The notes: a model not told the origin generated them from the letters alone. Counted from the stretch's first letter, positions 49,169 through 57,673 are shown. The stretch is 64,000 nucleotides of DNA from Flavobacteriales bacterium (GCA_947496375.1 CANMCY010000005.1:1-64000), one strand, 5' to 3'. Made by a program: numbers and translations.

Positions 49169-49807
49169 CGAACCTGCCGGGAAAAACGGATTGTGCGCGC
49201 GTTCATGGCCTACGGTTGTAGAAGGTCCATGTCCACAGTGCAGCGTATAATCATCGGGCAGGGTAAAAAGTTGTTCGCGAATGCTGCTCAACAATTCTTC
49301 ATGGTTGCCACCGGGCAAATCGGTTCTGCCTATGCTACCCTGAAACAGGGTATCGCCGCAAATTACCGTTTTGCTGTCGTGGTGTATGAATACCATGTGT
49401 CCGGGTGCATGCCCGGGTACGTGACATACTTCCAATGATAATCCTGTCAGTTCCAGTGTGCCCTTTTGCAAATCAATATCGGGTTGTGGGGAAGGGGTGT
49501 ACTTTAGATTCCATAAAGCTGCCATACTTTCTGCCCTTTCAAACAGCGGAATGTCCAAATGGCTTAGGTATAAAGGCACATTCCATTTATGCTTTACATA
49601 ATCATTTCCCATAATATGGTCTATGTGTGCATGCGTGTTCAGAAGCGCTACCGGATGTAGATTGCGGGATTGTATGAAATCAGTCAATATGATTTCTTCA
49701 TGGGCATTATAGCAGCCCGGATCAACAATGATGCATTGTTTTTCTTTGCCAATAAGGATATAGGTATTTTCTGCAAAAGGCCCGAACTCGAAACTATGAC
49801 ATTCCAT
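49166..49807 (-). CDS. metallo-beta-lactamase-fold hydrolase (glyoxalase II-like)
   Basis: 213 residues from ATG 49807, which is directly before the family start FEFGPFAENTYIL; longer upstream frames have no resemblance. Zinc motif NTHAHIDHIMG (HxHxDH, about 75-85), further ligands in VPGHAPGH and CGDTLF, and LHCGHGP near the end. A YcbL/glyoxalase II-type cytosolic hydrolase acting on thioesters; substrate unknown. First gene of a likely operon with menD. Confidence 0.92.
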   Translation of the reverse strand: MECHSFEFGPFAENTYILIGKEKQCIIVDPGCYNAHEEIILTDFIQSRNLHPVALLNTHAHIDHIMGNDYVKHKWNVPLYLSHLDIPLFERAESMAALWNLKYTPSPQPDIDLQKGTLELTGLSLEVCHVPGHAPGHMVFIHHDSKTVICGDTLFQGSIGRTDLPGGNHEELLSSIREQLFTLPDDYTLHCGHGPSTTVGHERAHNPFFPAGS

Positions 49808-49880
49808 CTTGCAGCAAAAATCGCATAGATAATTTACAAAACAACCATTTACTTTTTTAGGGTGATGGGTATATATAGAC

Positions 49881-51848
49881 ATGAAAATGATGAAAACACA
49901 ATATTTAGTCCCATTGTCTGTAATGGCTTTCATGGCAGAAAATGCCTTTTCACAGGCCTATTTCAATGGCAGTGTAAGCGAAGCGGTGAGTGGCACCAAG
50001 TTAAAAAACGTGAAAATCATGGTCATTAATAGCCGCGATACCAGCTATTTTGATGTAGGCGCAGATGGCAGGTACAACATCACCACCAAAGAAGGTAAGA
50101 ATCGCATTTTTGCCATTGCCGATGGTTACATCACCGAGCTAAACAGCATGGAAGCTGCGAAGGGCTCTGTGAACAAGGTGGATATTTCTATGGTGTCAAA
50201 ATCAAAGGTGGAGACCGATGATGGAAAACGTATCAAATACCTCAGGTCTGCAGAACCTGCTACCGATGACGCAACACCCCGATATGATTATGAAACCGGT
50301 GTCCCTGCTACTTTCAAATATATGAAAAGCACTGAACCCAAAACCTCAGCCATGGGCATACATCCTGTTAGGACAATACACGGATTCCCTGTGGCTTCGG
50401 TCGGTGCGGCCGGAAAATTAACGGCTGGAAGTATACTGGATTTTGGCAAATGGAGAATGTGGTCAGACCTGCACGAGGGCATTTTTCAGCAGTTTGGCAG
50501 GCGATACAGGCATCATGTGAGCAAGGGCGACCGTTATGTGGTGCAGGTTACCACACCCGCAGGTGTACCTGTGGTTGACGCCGCCGTGGTATTGAAATCG
50601 GGCAGTGAGGTTTTGTGGAATGCCCGAACCGACAATACGGGTAAAGCCGAATTGTGGAATATGGCCCCCAAAATAGAAGGGAAAACGCCCAAAGTGCGCT
50701 TCACTGCGGAAGTTACGGCATACGGCAGAACGGAAATGATGGATAAGGTGCATCCTTTTGAAAAAGGCATTAATTTTTGGATGATGGATGGCCCCTGCAG
50801 TATGGCCGACCAGCTGGATGTAGCTTTTGTAGTGGATGCCACCGGCAGTATGGGCGATGAAATTCACCACTTGAAACTTGATTTGGATACCTTTATCAAA
50901 ACCATTGCGTTGCGCAACAAGGACATTAACTTACGTCTGGGTTCGGTATTCTACCGCGATCGGGGGGATGAATATGTGCACCGTATGTCACCCTTCAGCA
51001 GCAATGCTCACGTAACTGATAATTTTATTCTTGATCAGAAGGCAGCCGGTGGAGGCGATTTTCCTGAGGCGCTCGATGAGGCTCTCAAACAGGCCGTACT
51101 GAACATGAACTGGAGCAGCACGGCCCGTGCCCGCATTATTTTTCTGATGCTGGACGCCCCATGTCATCCGGATGAGCCAACTTACGATACTCTGCAGAAA
51201 TACGTGGCCATGGCTGCTTCCAAAGGAATTCGGATTGTGCCCGTGGCCTGCAGCGGCACCGATAAGTTCACCGAATTTATGCTGCGCAATATGGCTTTGC
51301 TCACGAATGGGAAATACCTGTTTCTCACCAATCATAGCGGTATTGGCAACCCCCACATTGAACCCAGCACAGATATATACTCAGTGCGCAGTTTGCTCGA
51401 TGAAATGCTTGCTGTGACTTCGGAGTTTTCAATTGTACCTGATTGCCGAAAATACCTGGATCCCAATGCCATATTTCACACCGATTCGCTGAGGATTACC
51501 ACAGACCCATTTACGGTGCTGGATAGCATACAGTCATTAAAGCTCAGTAATAAAGACAGTGCTGCCTTGCGTGATAGCGCCATCATTCGGGAACGGGGGA
51601 AATATGGTGCGGTATCATGGGTGAAAATTTATCCCAATCCCACCGAGGGTCCACTTACAATTAATGTGCAAGCGGATATAAGAGAGGTGTTTATTGCCGA
51701 TATAGGCGGAAAGCTATTGCAACGTTTTACCTGCAAAAAAGGCGATGTGCTCACACCCGATTTAAGTGCCTACAGTTCCGGCATCTATTTTGTGAAATAC
51801 CCAACAGCCAACGGCTGGGTGGCAGAAAGAATCGTCTTGAGGCGATAG
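49881..51848 (+). CDS. secreted VWA-domain protein with T9SS sorting domain
   Basis: 655 residues with a signal peptide (MKMMKTQYLVPLSVMAFMAENAFSQ, cut after FSQ; an ATG nine bases in is equally plausible). Order: carboxypeptidase-like domain (YFNGSVSEAVSGTKLKNVKI, about 27-100), a linker with a repeated KYLRSAEP/KYMKSTEP motif, a second beta-sandwich (about 215-290), a von Willebrand A domain with MIDAS DATGSMGDE (about 319-327), and a T9SS sorting domain (KIYPNPTEGPLTI). The DxTxS variant still binds divalent metal in this family. A cell-surface ligand-binding or adhesion role is likely. Confidence 0.88.
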   Translation: MKMMKTQYLVPLSVMAFMAENAFSQAYFNGSVSEAVSGTKLKNVKIMVINSRDTSYFDVGADGRYNITTKEGKNRIFAIADGYITELNSMEAAKGSVNKVDISMVSKSKVETDDGKRIKYLRSAEPATDDATPRYDYETGVPATFKYMKSTEPKTSAMGIHPVRTIHGFPVASVGAAGKLTAGSILDFGKWRMWSDLHEGIFQQFGRRYRHHVSKGDRYVVQVTTPAGVPVVDAAVVLKSGSEVLWNARTDNTGKAELWNMAPKIEGKTPKVRFTAEVTAYGRTEMMDKVHPFEKGINFWMMDGPCSMADQLDVAFVVDATGSMGDEIHHLKLDLDTFIKTIALRNKDINLRLGSVFYRDRGDEYVHRMSPFSSNAHVTDNFILDQKAAGGGDFPEALDEALKQAVLNMNWSSTARARIIFLMLDAPCHPDEPTYDTLQKYVAMAASKGIRIVPVACSGTDKFTEFMLRNMALLTNGKYLFLTNHSGIGNPHIEPSTDIYSVRSLLDEMLAVTSEFSIVPDCRKYLDPNAIFHTDSLRITTDPFTVLDSIQSLKLSNKDSAALRDSAIIRERGKYGAVSWVKIYPNPTEGPLTINVQADIREVFIADIGGKLLQRFTCKKGDVLTPDLSAYSSGIYFVKYPTANGWVAERIVLRR

Positions 51849-51873
51849 TGAAGAATGGTATTTACGGTCAACA

Positions 51874-51900
51874 AAAAATCCCGGCATGGCCGGGGTTTTT
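51874..51900 (+). terminator. rho-independent terminator
   Basis: 12-bp stem (51874-51885 with 51889-51900, one G-T pair), 3-nt loop and T-run, 25 bp after the VWA gene stop codon. Its stem is nearly the same sequence as the terminator at 52961-52989 on the other side of the RAYT/REP island. Confidence 0.85.
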
Positions 51901-52034
51901 CGTTAGACATAAAATTTAGAATAAAATCTTTTATAATTTGATTTAGTTAAAATGAAATTGTATTTTGCAGTGGGGAAAGTTGCCTTATCAAGCCCGTTAG
52001 TTTTCTGGAGATAGCATGAGTTACGACCGAACCT
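51901..52034. other. gene-free left flank of the RAYT/REP island
   Basis: AT-rich, non-coding. Contains a TATTTTG element (a one-base-short -7 box, at 51961-51967), about 140 nt upstream of the RAYT gene, which may be its promoter. No further structure seen. Confidence 0.5.
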
Positions 52035-52101
52035 AGCCCCATCGGGGCGAAATTTTAGTAATTAACAAAAAAGCAGAAATAAAACTCCGTAGGAGTGAAA
52101 T
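52035..52101 (-). repeat. REP palindromes R1 and R2 (upstream pair)
   Basis: R1 52035-52053 (stem gcccc, loop atc, stem ggggc) and R2 52083-52101 (stem actcc, loop gta, stem ggagt). Both carry the tag gaaat on the right, which is the ATTTC tag of the consensus read on the minus strand. R2 ends 5 nt before the transposase ATG at 52107. Confidence 0.82.
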
Positions 52102-52106
52102 AAAAA

Positions 52107-52571
52107 ATGGCAAATACTTACTCTCAAGTTTATGTGCAAATCGTTTTTGCAGTAAAAGGAAGACTAAATCTAATCAATCCTGCATGGAAAGATGAGTTAT
52201 ATATGTACATCTGTGGTATTGTAAATGGCAACAAACAAAAAGTGTATGCCATTGGTGGGGTTCAAGATCATATCCATATTTTGGTTAGTTTAAAGCCCAA
52301 TATTGCCATCTCAGACCTTGTCAGGGATATAAAAGCCGGGTCGTCTAAATGGATAAATGAAAGACGATTAATTCGGGGTAGGTTTCAATGGCAGCAAGGA
52401 TTTGGTGTGTTTTCATATGCGCAGTCAAATCTGGATTATATCATAGCATACATCAATAATCAGGAAATCCATCATCAGAAAAAATCATTTAAGGATGAAT
52501 ACGTTGAATTACTTGAACTTTTCAAAATAGATTATAACGAAAACTACCTTTTTGAATGGATTATTTACTGA
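52107..52571 (+). CDS. REP-associated tyrosine transposase (RAYT, Y1/IS200-like)
   Basis: 154 residues, single-domain HUH endonuclease. The HUH motif DHIHILV (about 55-61) binds the catalytic metal, and one of the tyrosines in LDYIIAYINNQEIHHQ (about 108-123) is the likely nucleophile that cuts single-stranded DNA and links to its 5' end; the following Gln and His fit the family's helix. Start ATG 52107 gives YVQIVFAVKGR, the usual N-terminal strand. The domain is intact, so it may be active on the flanking REP hairpins. GC is lower than in the neighbouring core genes, which fits a mobile origin. Confidence 0.9.
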   Translation: MANTYSQVYVQIVFAVKGRLNLINPAWKDELYMYICGIVNGNKQKVYAIGGVQDHIHILVSLKPNIAISDLVRDIKAGSSKWINERRLIRGRFQWQQGFGVFSYAQSNLDYIIAYINNQEIHHQKKSFKDEYVELLELFKIDYNENYLFEWIIY

Positions 52572-52767
52572 TTGTTTATGTCGCACCTACGGCGCTGTGA
52601 AAACGAAAACTGCTGTTTTCTAGTAATATGCCGCGCCGCTGGCGCTGAGGGGTCGTTATGAGGATGTGTTATTAATATATCGCCCCTACGGGGCTACTGC
52701 ACCCCGCTTTTCGGAAATACAAACCTTTCACTTACCGGGCAGCGATGGGTACTAGCTCCGTAGGAGC

Positions 52768-52788
52768 GGCATTTTCATAGAAAATGCC
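52768..52788. other. extra hairpin between REP R6 and R7
   Basis: Perfect 9-bp stem (52768-52776 with 52780-52788), 3-nt loop, sharing five bases with R6. It does not fit the REP consensus. Confidence 0.6.
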
Positions 52789-52894
52789 ATCAGGGTTACC
52801 ACGAGCGCCGTAGGTGCGACATAAGACATTGAGACCCATCATAGCAGGATTGTTATGCCGGACCTGCTGTGCTGAGGCAGTGTTACCGGGAAGT

Positions 52895-52914
52895 GGTTGG
52901 TGAGTTTACCAACC
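52895..52914. other. extra hairpin between REP R7 and R8
   Basis: 7-bp perfect stem (52895-52901 with 52908-52914) and 6-nt loop, in the long R7-R8 spacer. A second, looser pairing (gcagg near 52845 with cctgc near 52863) lies next to it. Role unknown. Confidence 0.5.
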
Positions 52915-52960
52915 ATACGGCTAATGCCAGCCAAACATCCAACCCCATGGGGACGGCATA

Positions 52961-52989
52961 AAAAAATCCCGGCATTGCCGGGATTTTTT
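52961..52989. terminator. bidirectional terminator of lpd
   Basis: Perfect 13-bp stem (52961-52973 with 52977-52989), 3-nt loop; A- and T-rich arms. On the minus strand it follows the lpd stop codon (53017) by 27 bp. It also bounds the REP array on its right side. Confidence 0.9.
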
Positions 52990-53016
52990 TATCAATATAC
53001 GAAATTATTTTGACAA

Positions 53017-54402
53017 TTACAAATGGATGCACTCATCATACGCCTGGGCCACTGCTTCCATCACCGCTTCGCTCATGGTAGGGTGGGGGTGCACACTCTT
53101 TATGATTTCGTGGCCTGTGGTTTCCAGGTTGCGCGCAACTACCGCTTCAATAATCATATCGGTAACGCCTTCGCCCACCATGTGGCAACCCAGCCATTCA
53201 CCGTATTTCTTATCAAAAATCACTTTAACAAATCCTTCTTTGTGTCCGCCGGCACTAGCTTTTCCGCTGGCGCTGAATGGGAACTTGCCCACACGGATAT
53301 CATATCCTTTTTCCTTCGCCTGCGCTTCGGTTAAGCCCACGCTGGCTACCTCCGGATGGGTATAGGTACAGCCGGGGATATTGCCGTAGTTTAGAGGATC
53401 GGTATGTGTGCCGCAGATGTGCTCTACGCAAATGATGCCTTCAGCACTGGCAACGTGTGCCAAAGCAGGTCCGGGAACGATATCGCCGATGGCGTATACG
53501 CCGGGAACGCTGGTTTGGTAGTATTCATCCACCATTACTTTACCCTTATCGGTTTTAACTCCCATTTCTTCGAGACCCAGATTTTCCAGGTTGGTTTGCA
53601 CACCGGCTGCACTTAGCACATTGTCAACTTCAAATGTTTGTTCACCGGTTTTGGTTTTTACGGTTACAACACAACGCTCGCCTTTGATTTCAACCTTTTC
53701 AACGCTACTTTCGGTTAAAATTTCAATGCCACGCTTTTTGTAGGTCATAGACATGGTTTTGCTTACCTCTTCATCCTCAATAGGTAGAATGCGGGGCATA
53801 AACTCCACGATGGTTACTTTGGTTCCGATGGTGTGGTAGAAATAGGCAAACTCCATACCGATGGCACCGCTACCAATGATGAGCAATTCCTTGGGCTGCT
53901 TTGGCATTACCATGGCTTCGCGGTATCCCAATACACGGGTGCCATCTATTTTGATGTTTGGCAATTCGCGGCTGCGGGCGCCTGTAGCCAATATAATATG
54001 GTCTGCTTCAACCGTTTCGGTTTTGCCATCGGCGGTAACGGCAATTTTACCTTTTCCTGCCAGTTTGCCGGCACCTTTAATCACGGTAATTTTGTTCTTC
54101 TTCATCAAGAACTCCACGCCCTTACTCATATTGCCGGCCACACCGCGGCTGCGCTGAACCATGCCTTCAAAATCGGCCTGGTGCGAAGAAACGGTAATTC
54201 CGTAATCCTTGGCGTGATTGATATAGTCAAATACCTGAGCACTTTTCAGCAATGCCTTGGTGGGAATACATCCCCAGTTCAGGCATACGCCGCCCAATTC
54301 TGATTTTTCAATAATGGCAACACTCTTGCCAAGCTGAGAGGCGCGGATGGCTGCTACATAACCGCCGGGTCCGCTGCCGATAACTGCAATGTCAAATTTC
54401 AT
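53017..54402 (-). CDS. lpd: dihydrolipoyl dehydrogenase (E3)
   Basis: FAD enzyme that reoxidises dihydrolipoamide in pyruvate, 2-oxoglutarate, branched-chain and glycine complexes. 461 residues from ATG 54402; an upstream in-frame start lies 7 codons earlier and is less like the family. FAD motif GSGPGGYVAAIRA (about 9-21), redox disulfide GGVCLNWGCIPTKAL (about 37-51), NAD motif GSGAIGMEFA, AIGDI and the C-terminal HPHPTMSEAV with the catalytic His-Glu pair. Genes for the E1 and E2 partners are not in the window. Exact -7 box upstream. Confidence 0.96.
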   Translation of the reverse strand: MKFDIAVIGSGPGGYVAAIRASQLGKSVAIIEKSELGGVCLNWGCIPTKALLKSAQVFDYINHAKDYGITVSSHQADFEGMVQRSRGVAGNMSKGVEFLMKKNKITVIKGAGKLAGKGKIAVTADGKTETVEADHIILATGARSRELPNIKIDGTRVLGYREAMVMPKQPKELLIIGSGAIGMEFAYFYHTIGTKVTIVEFMPRILPIEDEEVSKTMSMTYKKRGIEILTESSVEKVEIKGERCVVTVKTKTGEQTFEVDNVLSAAGVQTNLENLGLEEMGVKTDKGKVMVDEYYQTSVPGVYAIGDIVPGPALAHVASAEGIICVEHICGTHTDPLNYGNIPGCTYTHPEVASVGLTEAQAKEKGYDIRVGKFPFSASGKASAGGHKEGFVKVIFDKKYGEWLGCHMVGEGVTDMIIEAVVARNLETTGHEIIKSVHPHPTMSEAVMEAVAQAYDECIHL

Positions 54403-54420
54403 GAGATGGGTATATGGCTG

Positions 54421-54428
54421 CAAAAATA
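54421..54428 (-). promoter_or_regulatory. -7 promoter element TATTTTTG before lpd
   Basis: Exact TAnnTTTG on the minus strand, ending 18 nt before the lpd ATG. No clean TTG at the expected -33 distance. Confidence 0.55.
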
Positions 54429-54484
54429 AGGGAAATTGTTTTTTTCATTCCGGATTTCTGAATATCCTTTTATGATGTTTATAC

Positions 54485-54546
54485 AAAAAACGAGACCCGG
54501 CCGACAGGGATACCCTCCTTTACCCCTGAAACATAAGCCGGGCCTC
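54485..54546 (-). ncRNA. candidate small structured RNA or terminator-like hairpin upstream of lpd
   Basis: On the minus strand: outer 10-bp stem (54537-54546 with 54492-54501, one A-C mismatch), inner 5-bp stem (54524-54528 with 54505-54509), a 14-nt loop (54510-54523), then a T-run (complement of 54485-54490). A TATCTTTC (one base off the -7 box) lies at the start of the hairpin's upstream side, so transcription could begin at the base of the stem, giving an RNA of about 60 nt that ends in its own terminator. The loop contains AAAGGAGG (54514-54521 complement), a perfect Shine-Dalgarno sequence. It could also be only a terminator blocking read-through toward lpd. Not a known family that I recognise. 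Confidence 0.4.
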
Positions 54547-54667
54547 TATTAGAGAAAGATAAACCAAAGGATCACAGGGCTAAATTAATTGCACTGTTGA
54601 GCCATTAGATTTAAATTTTATGTAAAAGTAGTAGATAAAAATACAAAAAACAAATTATCTTAGCGAA

Positions 54668-55852
54668 ATGAAAGAAAAAATGTCGGAATTGGCCGCTGTG
54701 AAGCAAAAGTTTAAGATTCCTGCCGAGAATAAACTCATTCTTTGCCTGGATGGAGGAGGAATGCGAGGCATTCTGAGTATTCAATTATTAAAAACCTTTG
54801 AAAAAATAGCCAGTATGCCGGCTTATGCCGTATTTGATATGGTATCAGGAACTTCTACAGGGGCGATTATCGCTGCTTTGCTGGCTACAGGGCATACCGC
54901 AGCACAGATTGAGCAGCGCTACAACCTAATGGTTGATGAGGTATTTAGTCCACTTTTTTTGGGTAACCGATTTTTCAATCCCCCGCGTTTTACCAAAAAG
55001 GCCTTCCGCCGCTTTGCGGCAGAAAACTTCCGCGACATTACCCTTAGAGAAGCTACAGCAATGCATGGCACAGACCTCTTAATAACAGCCAAGGATATGG
55101 CTGCAGGTGAAGAGACCTTTTTTACGGCTTTTCAATTATCGGATAATCAATTTTCCGGCACCTATGCCGATGTGCTGCTCAGGGCCGCACTGGAGGCATC
55201 CATGTCTGCCCCAACCTATTTTGCCCCTTTGGAACGCTTTGTTGATGGCGGCACAACCACCTACAACAACCCCTCGAGTGCCGCCATCATCGAGGCGCTG
55301 AACTATAGCGGCAATCCCGGCTATGAATACGGTAAAATTACCGTTATCAGTCTGGGTACAGGCATTTCACCCCAGTTTGTGAGTCTGCCCGAAATCAAAA
55401 ACCCCAAAGGTCCTGATATCGCTTTCTGGCTAAACTGGTTAATGACAGAAATGGGACAGGATGCTTCAGATATGCAAACAGATTTGCTGCGTTCCCCCCG
55501 GTTCAGGGATTTGATCGACTACCGAAGATTTCAAATTTCATTTGACAGACAGGCATTAAGTAAGCTCCCGGATGTCAAATTTACCGCACCCATGCACGGC
55601 TTTGGTTCGTTGCATGAAGTGAGCGATAAAATCTTGTGCGGCATGGATATGTCTGAAACCAAGTTTTACGAATTGGTCAAAATCATTGGTCAGCAGATGG
55701 GACTATACATCGAAAAAAACAACGGATTTACCCGTGATATGGTGCTGAAAAACAAGGTGAGAGATGAGCTTGTTACCGCCCGTGGCGACGTGGCTACCAT
55801 ACTTAAGCAAATGAGCAACCACCAATGGTTGCAGAATCAACCGCTGGATTAA
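54668..55852 (+). CDS. patatin-like phospholipase
   Basis: Acyl hydrolase with the Ser-Asp dyad of patatins. 394 residues; oxyanion loop LCLDGGGMRGILS (about 25-37), nucleophile elbow GTSTG (about 62-66) and the Asp of FVDGGTTTYNNP (about 194-205). No signal peptide, so cytosolic or membrane-associated; it would act on phospholipids or neutral lipids. The C-terminal 120 residues have no recognised domain. It stands alone between the divergent lpd gene and the convergent typA (4-bp overlap, TTAA shared by both stops). Related to, but not shown to be, CapV-type defence effectors. Confidence 0.9.
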   Translation: MKEKMSELAAVKQKFKIPAENKLILCLDGGGMRGILSIQLLKTFEKIASMPAYAVFDMVSGTSTGAIIAALLATGHTAAQIEQRYNLMVDEVFSPLFLGNRFFNPPRFTKKAFRRFAAENFRDITLREATAMHGTDLLITAKDMAAGEETFFTAFQLSDNQFSGTYADVLLRAALEASMSAPTYFAPLERFVDGGTTTYNNPSSAAIIEALNYSGNPGYEYGKITVISLGTGISPQFVSLPEIKNPKGPDIAFWLNWLMTEMGQDASDMQTDLLRSPRFRDLIDYRRFQISFDRQALSKLPDVKFTAPMHGFGSLHEVSDKILCGMDMSETKFYELVKIIGQQMGLYIEKNNGFTRDMVLKNKVRDELVTARGDVATILKQMSNHQWLQNQPLD

Positions 55853-57657
55853 AGGCTTAACGCCTTGTTTGCGGCCCGCTTACGGTCATTTTCATCGAGT
55901 AATATTTTTCGCAGGCGAATACTCTGTGGGGTCACCTCCACAAATTCATCCTCCTGAATATACTCCATTGCTTCCTCCAAGGTAAATTCGGTGGGGGGAG
56001 CGAGAACGGCATTATCATCTTTACCCGCAGCCCGGAAGTTGGTCATTTGTTTGGCTGTACAGATATTCAGAACAAGGTCACCGGGTTTTATGTGTTCACC
56101 AATGATTTGGCCTGTATAAACTTCCACACCGGTGTGTATGAAATAACTGCCCCTGTCTTTGAGTTTGTCCATGCTGTAACCGGTAGAAGTTCCTTTTTCT
56201 TTACTAATCAGAACACCGGAAATGCGGCCGGACATGCTTCCTTTAAACGGCTCATAACCTTTCAGACGGTGGCTCATAATGGCTTCGCCCTGGGTGGCGG
56301 TGAGCATGTTGCTGCGTAACCCCATGAGACCGCGGCTGGGAATTTCAAATTCGATCCTTACCATGTCGCCTTTGGGCAGCATGCTCAGCATTTCGCCCTT
56401 TTTTTGGCTTACCAGTTCTATCACTTTACCGCTGGATACTTCGGGTACATCCACCGTAAGTACCTCAATGGGCTCGCACTGCACACCGTCAATTTCTTTC
56501 ATAATCACCCGCGGTTGTCCAACCTGAAGTTCGTACCCTTCTCTGCGCATGGTTTCTACCAAAATGCCAATATGCAGTACCCCACGACCATATACAATAA
56601 ACTGGTCTGCGCTGCCGGTTTCTTCTACCCGCATGGCCAGGTTTTTTTCGGTTTCCTTCATCAGGCGGTCACGCAAGTGGCGGCTGGTAACAAATTTGCC
56701 TTCCTTGCCAAAAAACGGACTATTATTGATAGAAAACAACATGCTCATGGTGGGTTCATCAATGGAAATAGGAGGCATGCCTTCCGGGTTTTCAAAGTCA
56801 GCAATGGTATCACCGATTTCAAAATTTTCAATGCCGGTTACCGCACAAATGTCACCTGCAATAACCTCGGTGGCTTTGGCCTTGCCCAGTCCATCAAATA
56901 AATAGAGCTCTTTGATGCGGGATTTTTGTATGCTACCGTCTCGTTTTACCAGCGAAACCGGCATGTTTTCTTTCAGTGTGCCGCGATTGAGTCTTCCTAC
57001 GGCAATACGACCTGTATAGTTGCTGTAATCCAGGCTGGTTATCTGCAGCTGGGTAGATCCTTCGGTTACCACGGGCTCCGGAACCACTGTCAGGATGGTG
57101 TCCATGAGAAAGGTAAGGTCCTGGGTAGGGGTTTTCCAGTTGGGGCCAAACCAGCCCTGTTTTCCGCTACCATAAATCGTGGTGAAGTCCAGCTGTTCTT
57201 CCGTAGCACCCAGGTTAAAGAACAGGTCAAAAATATCGTCGTGGGTTTGATCGGGGTCGCAATTCGGTTTATCAACCTTATTGATAACCACAATGGCTTT
57301 TTTACCCAGACTCAGTGCTTTTTGCAATACAAATCGCGTTTGAGGCATGGGCCCTTCAAAGGCATCCACCAGCAGCAATACTCCGTCTGCCATGTTGAGT
57401 ACGCGCTCTACTTCTCCACCAAAATCGGCGTGGCCGGGGGTGTCGATGATGTTGATTTTAGTGCCCTTCCAGTTCACGCTCACGTTCTTGGCAAGAATGG
57501 TGATACCGCGCTCTCGCTCCAGATCGTTGTTGTCGAGAATGAGCTCGCCCACCTCCTGATTTTCTCGAAACAAACTGGCCTGATAAAGCATTTTGTCTAC
57601 AAGTGTGGTTTTTCCGTGGTCTACGTGGGCGATGATGGCGATGTTACGAATGGGCAT
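55849..57657 (-). CDS. typA: ribosome-associated GTPase TypA/BipA
   Basis: Translational GTPase that helps 50S assembly and stress or cold growth. 602 residues, the standard length. G1 [15 protein letters not shown] (about 10-24), [31 protein letters not shown], and the TypA-specific C-terminal region ([31 protein letters not shown]). ATG start at 57657. A TAATTTCGC element like those of secA and purH lies upstream. Confidence 0.96.
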   Translation of the reverse strand: MPIRNIAIIAHVDHGKTTLVDKMLYQASLFRENQEVGELILDNNDLERERGITILAKNVSVNWKGTKINIIDTPGHADFGGEVERVLNMADGVLLLVDAFEGPMPQTRFVLQKALSLGKKAIVVINKVDKPNCDPDQTHDDIFDLFFNLGATEEQLDFTTIYGSGKQGWFGPNWKTPTQDLTFLMDTILTVVPEPVVTEGSTQLQITSLDYSNYTGRIAVGRLNRGTLKENMPVSLVKRDGSIQKSRIKELYLFDGLGKAKATEVIAGDICAVTGIENFEIGDTIADFENPEGMPPISIDEPTMSMLFSINNSPFFGKEGKFVTSRHLRDRLMKETEKNLAMRVEETGSADQFIVYGRGVLHIGILVETMRREGYELQVGQPRVIMKEIDGVQCEPIEVLTVDVPEVSSGKVIELVSQKKGEMLSMLPKGDMVRIEFEIPSRGLMGLRSNMLTATQGEAIMSHRLKGYEPFKGSMSGRISGVLISKEKGTSTGYSMDKLKDRGSYFIHTGVEVYTGQIIGEHIKPGDLVLNICTAKQMTNFRAAGKDDNAVLAPPTEFTLEEAMEYIQEDEFVEVTPQSIRLRKILLDENDRKRAANKALSL

Positions 57658-57673
57658 GCTGGTTTAAAAGTGC

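Larger units (their letters stand above)
52035..52959. mobile_element. RAYT/REP island (REP-associated tyrosine transposase gene plus eight REP palindromes)
   Basis: A Y1-type transposase gene without TnpB or typical IS200 ends, surrounded by short palindromes that share one 19-nt consensus, ATKYCGCNCCTACGGNGCT. Two copies lie upstream, both pointing away from the gene's reading direction (reverse orientation), and six downstream (three forward, then three reverse). This is the organisation of known REP/RAYT loci in gammaproteobacteria and other phyla, where the palindromes are the transposase's DNA substrate. No target-site duplication could be assigned. Confidence 0.82.
52578..52959. repeat. 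REP palindromes R3-R8 (downstream array)
   Basis: Forward: R3 52578-52596, R4 52628-52646, R5 52677-52695. Reverse: R6 52754-52772, R7 52804-52822, R8 52941-52959. Each has a 4-5 bp GC stem with a 2-3 base loop and an outside ATnYCG tag. R3 and R7, with two more bases each, form a perfect 21-bp inverted repeat (52576-52596 and 52804-52824). Spacers are irregular (30-120 nt) and unlike a CRISPR. The stretch has no gene. Confidence 0.82.

Noticed and set aside
52107-52571. Active IS200/IS605 insertion sequence
   Set aside because: No tnpB, no subterminal left/right end hairpins with target tetranucleotide; the surrounding palindromes fit the REP/RAYT type.
52035-52959. CRISPR array
   Set aside because: Repeats are 19-nt inverted palindromes of mixed orientation with irregular spacers of 30-120 nt, and no cas gene is present.
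54668-55852. CBASS effector (CapV-like) patatin
   Set aside because: No CD-NTase, Cap2/Cap3 or other defence gene nearby; the catalytic motifs alone occur in ordinary lipases.
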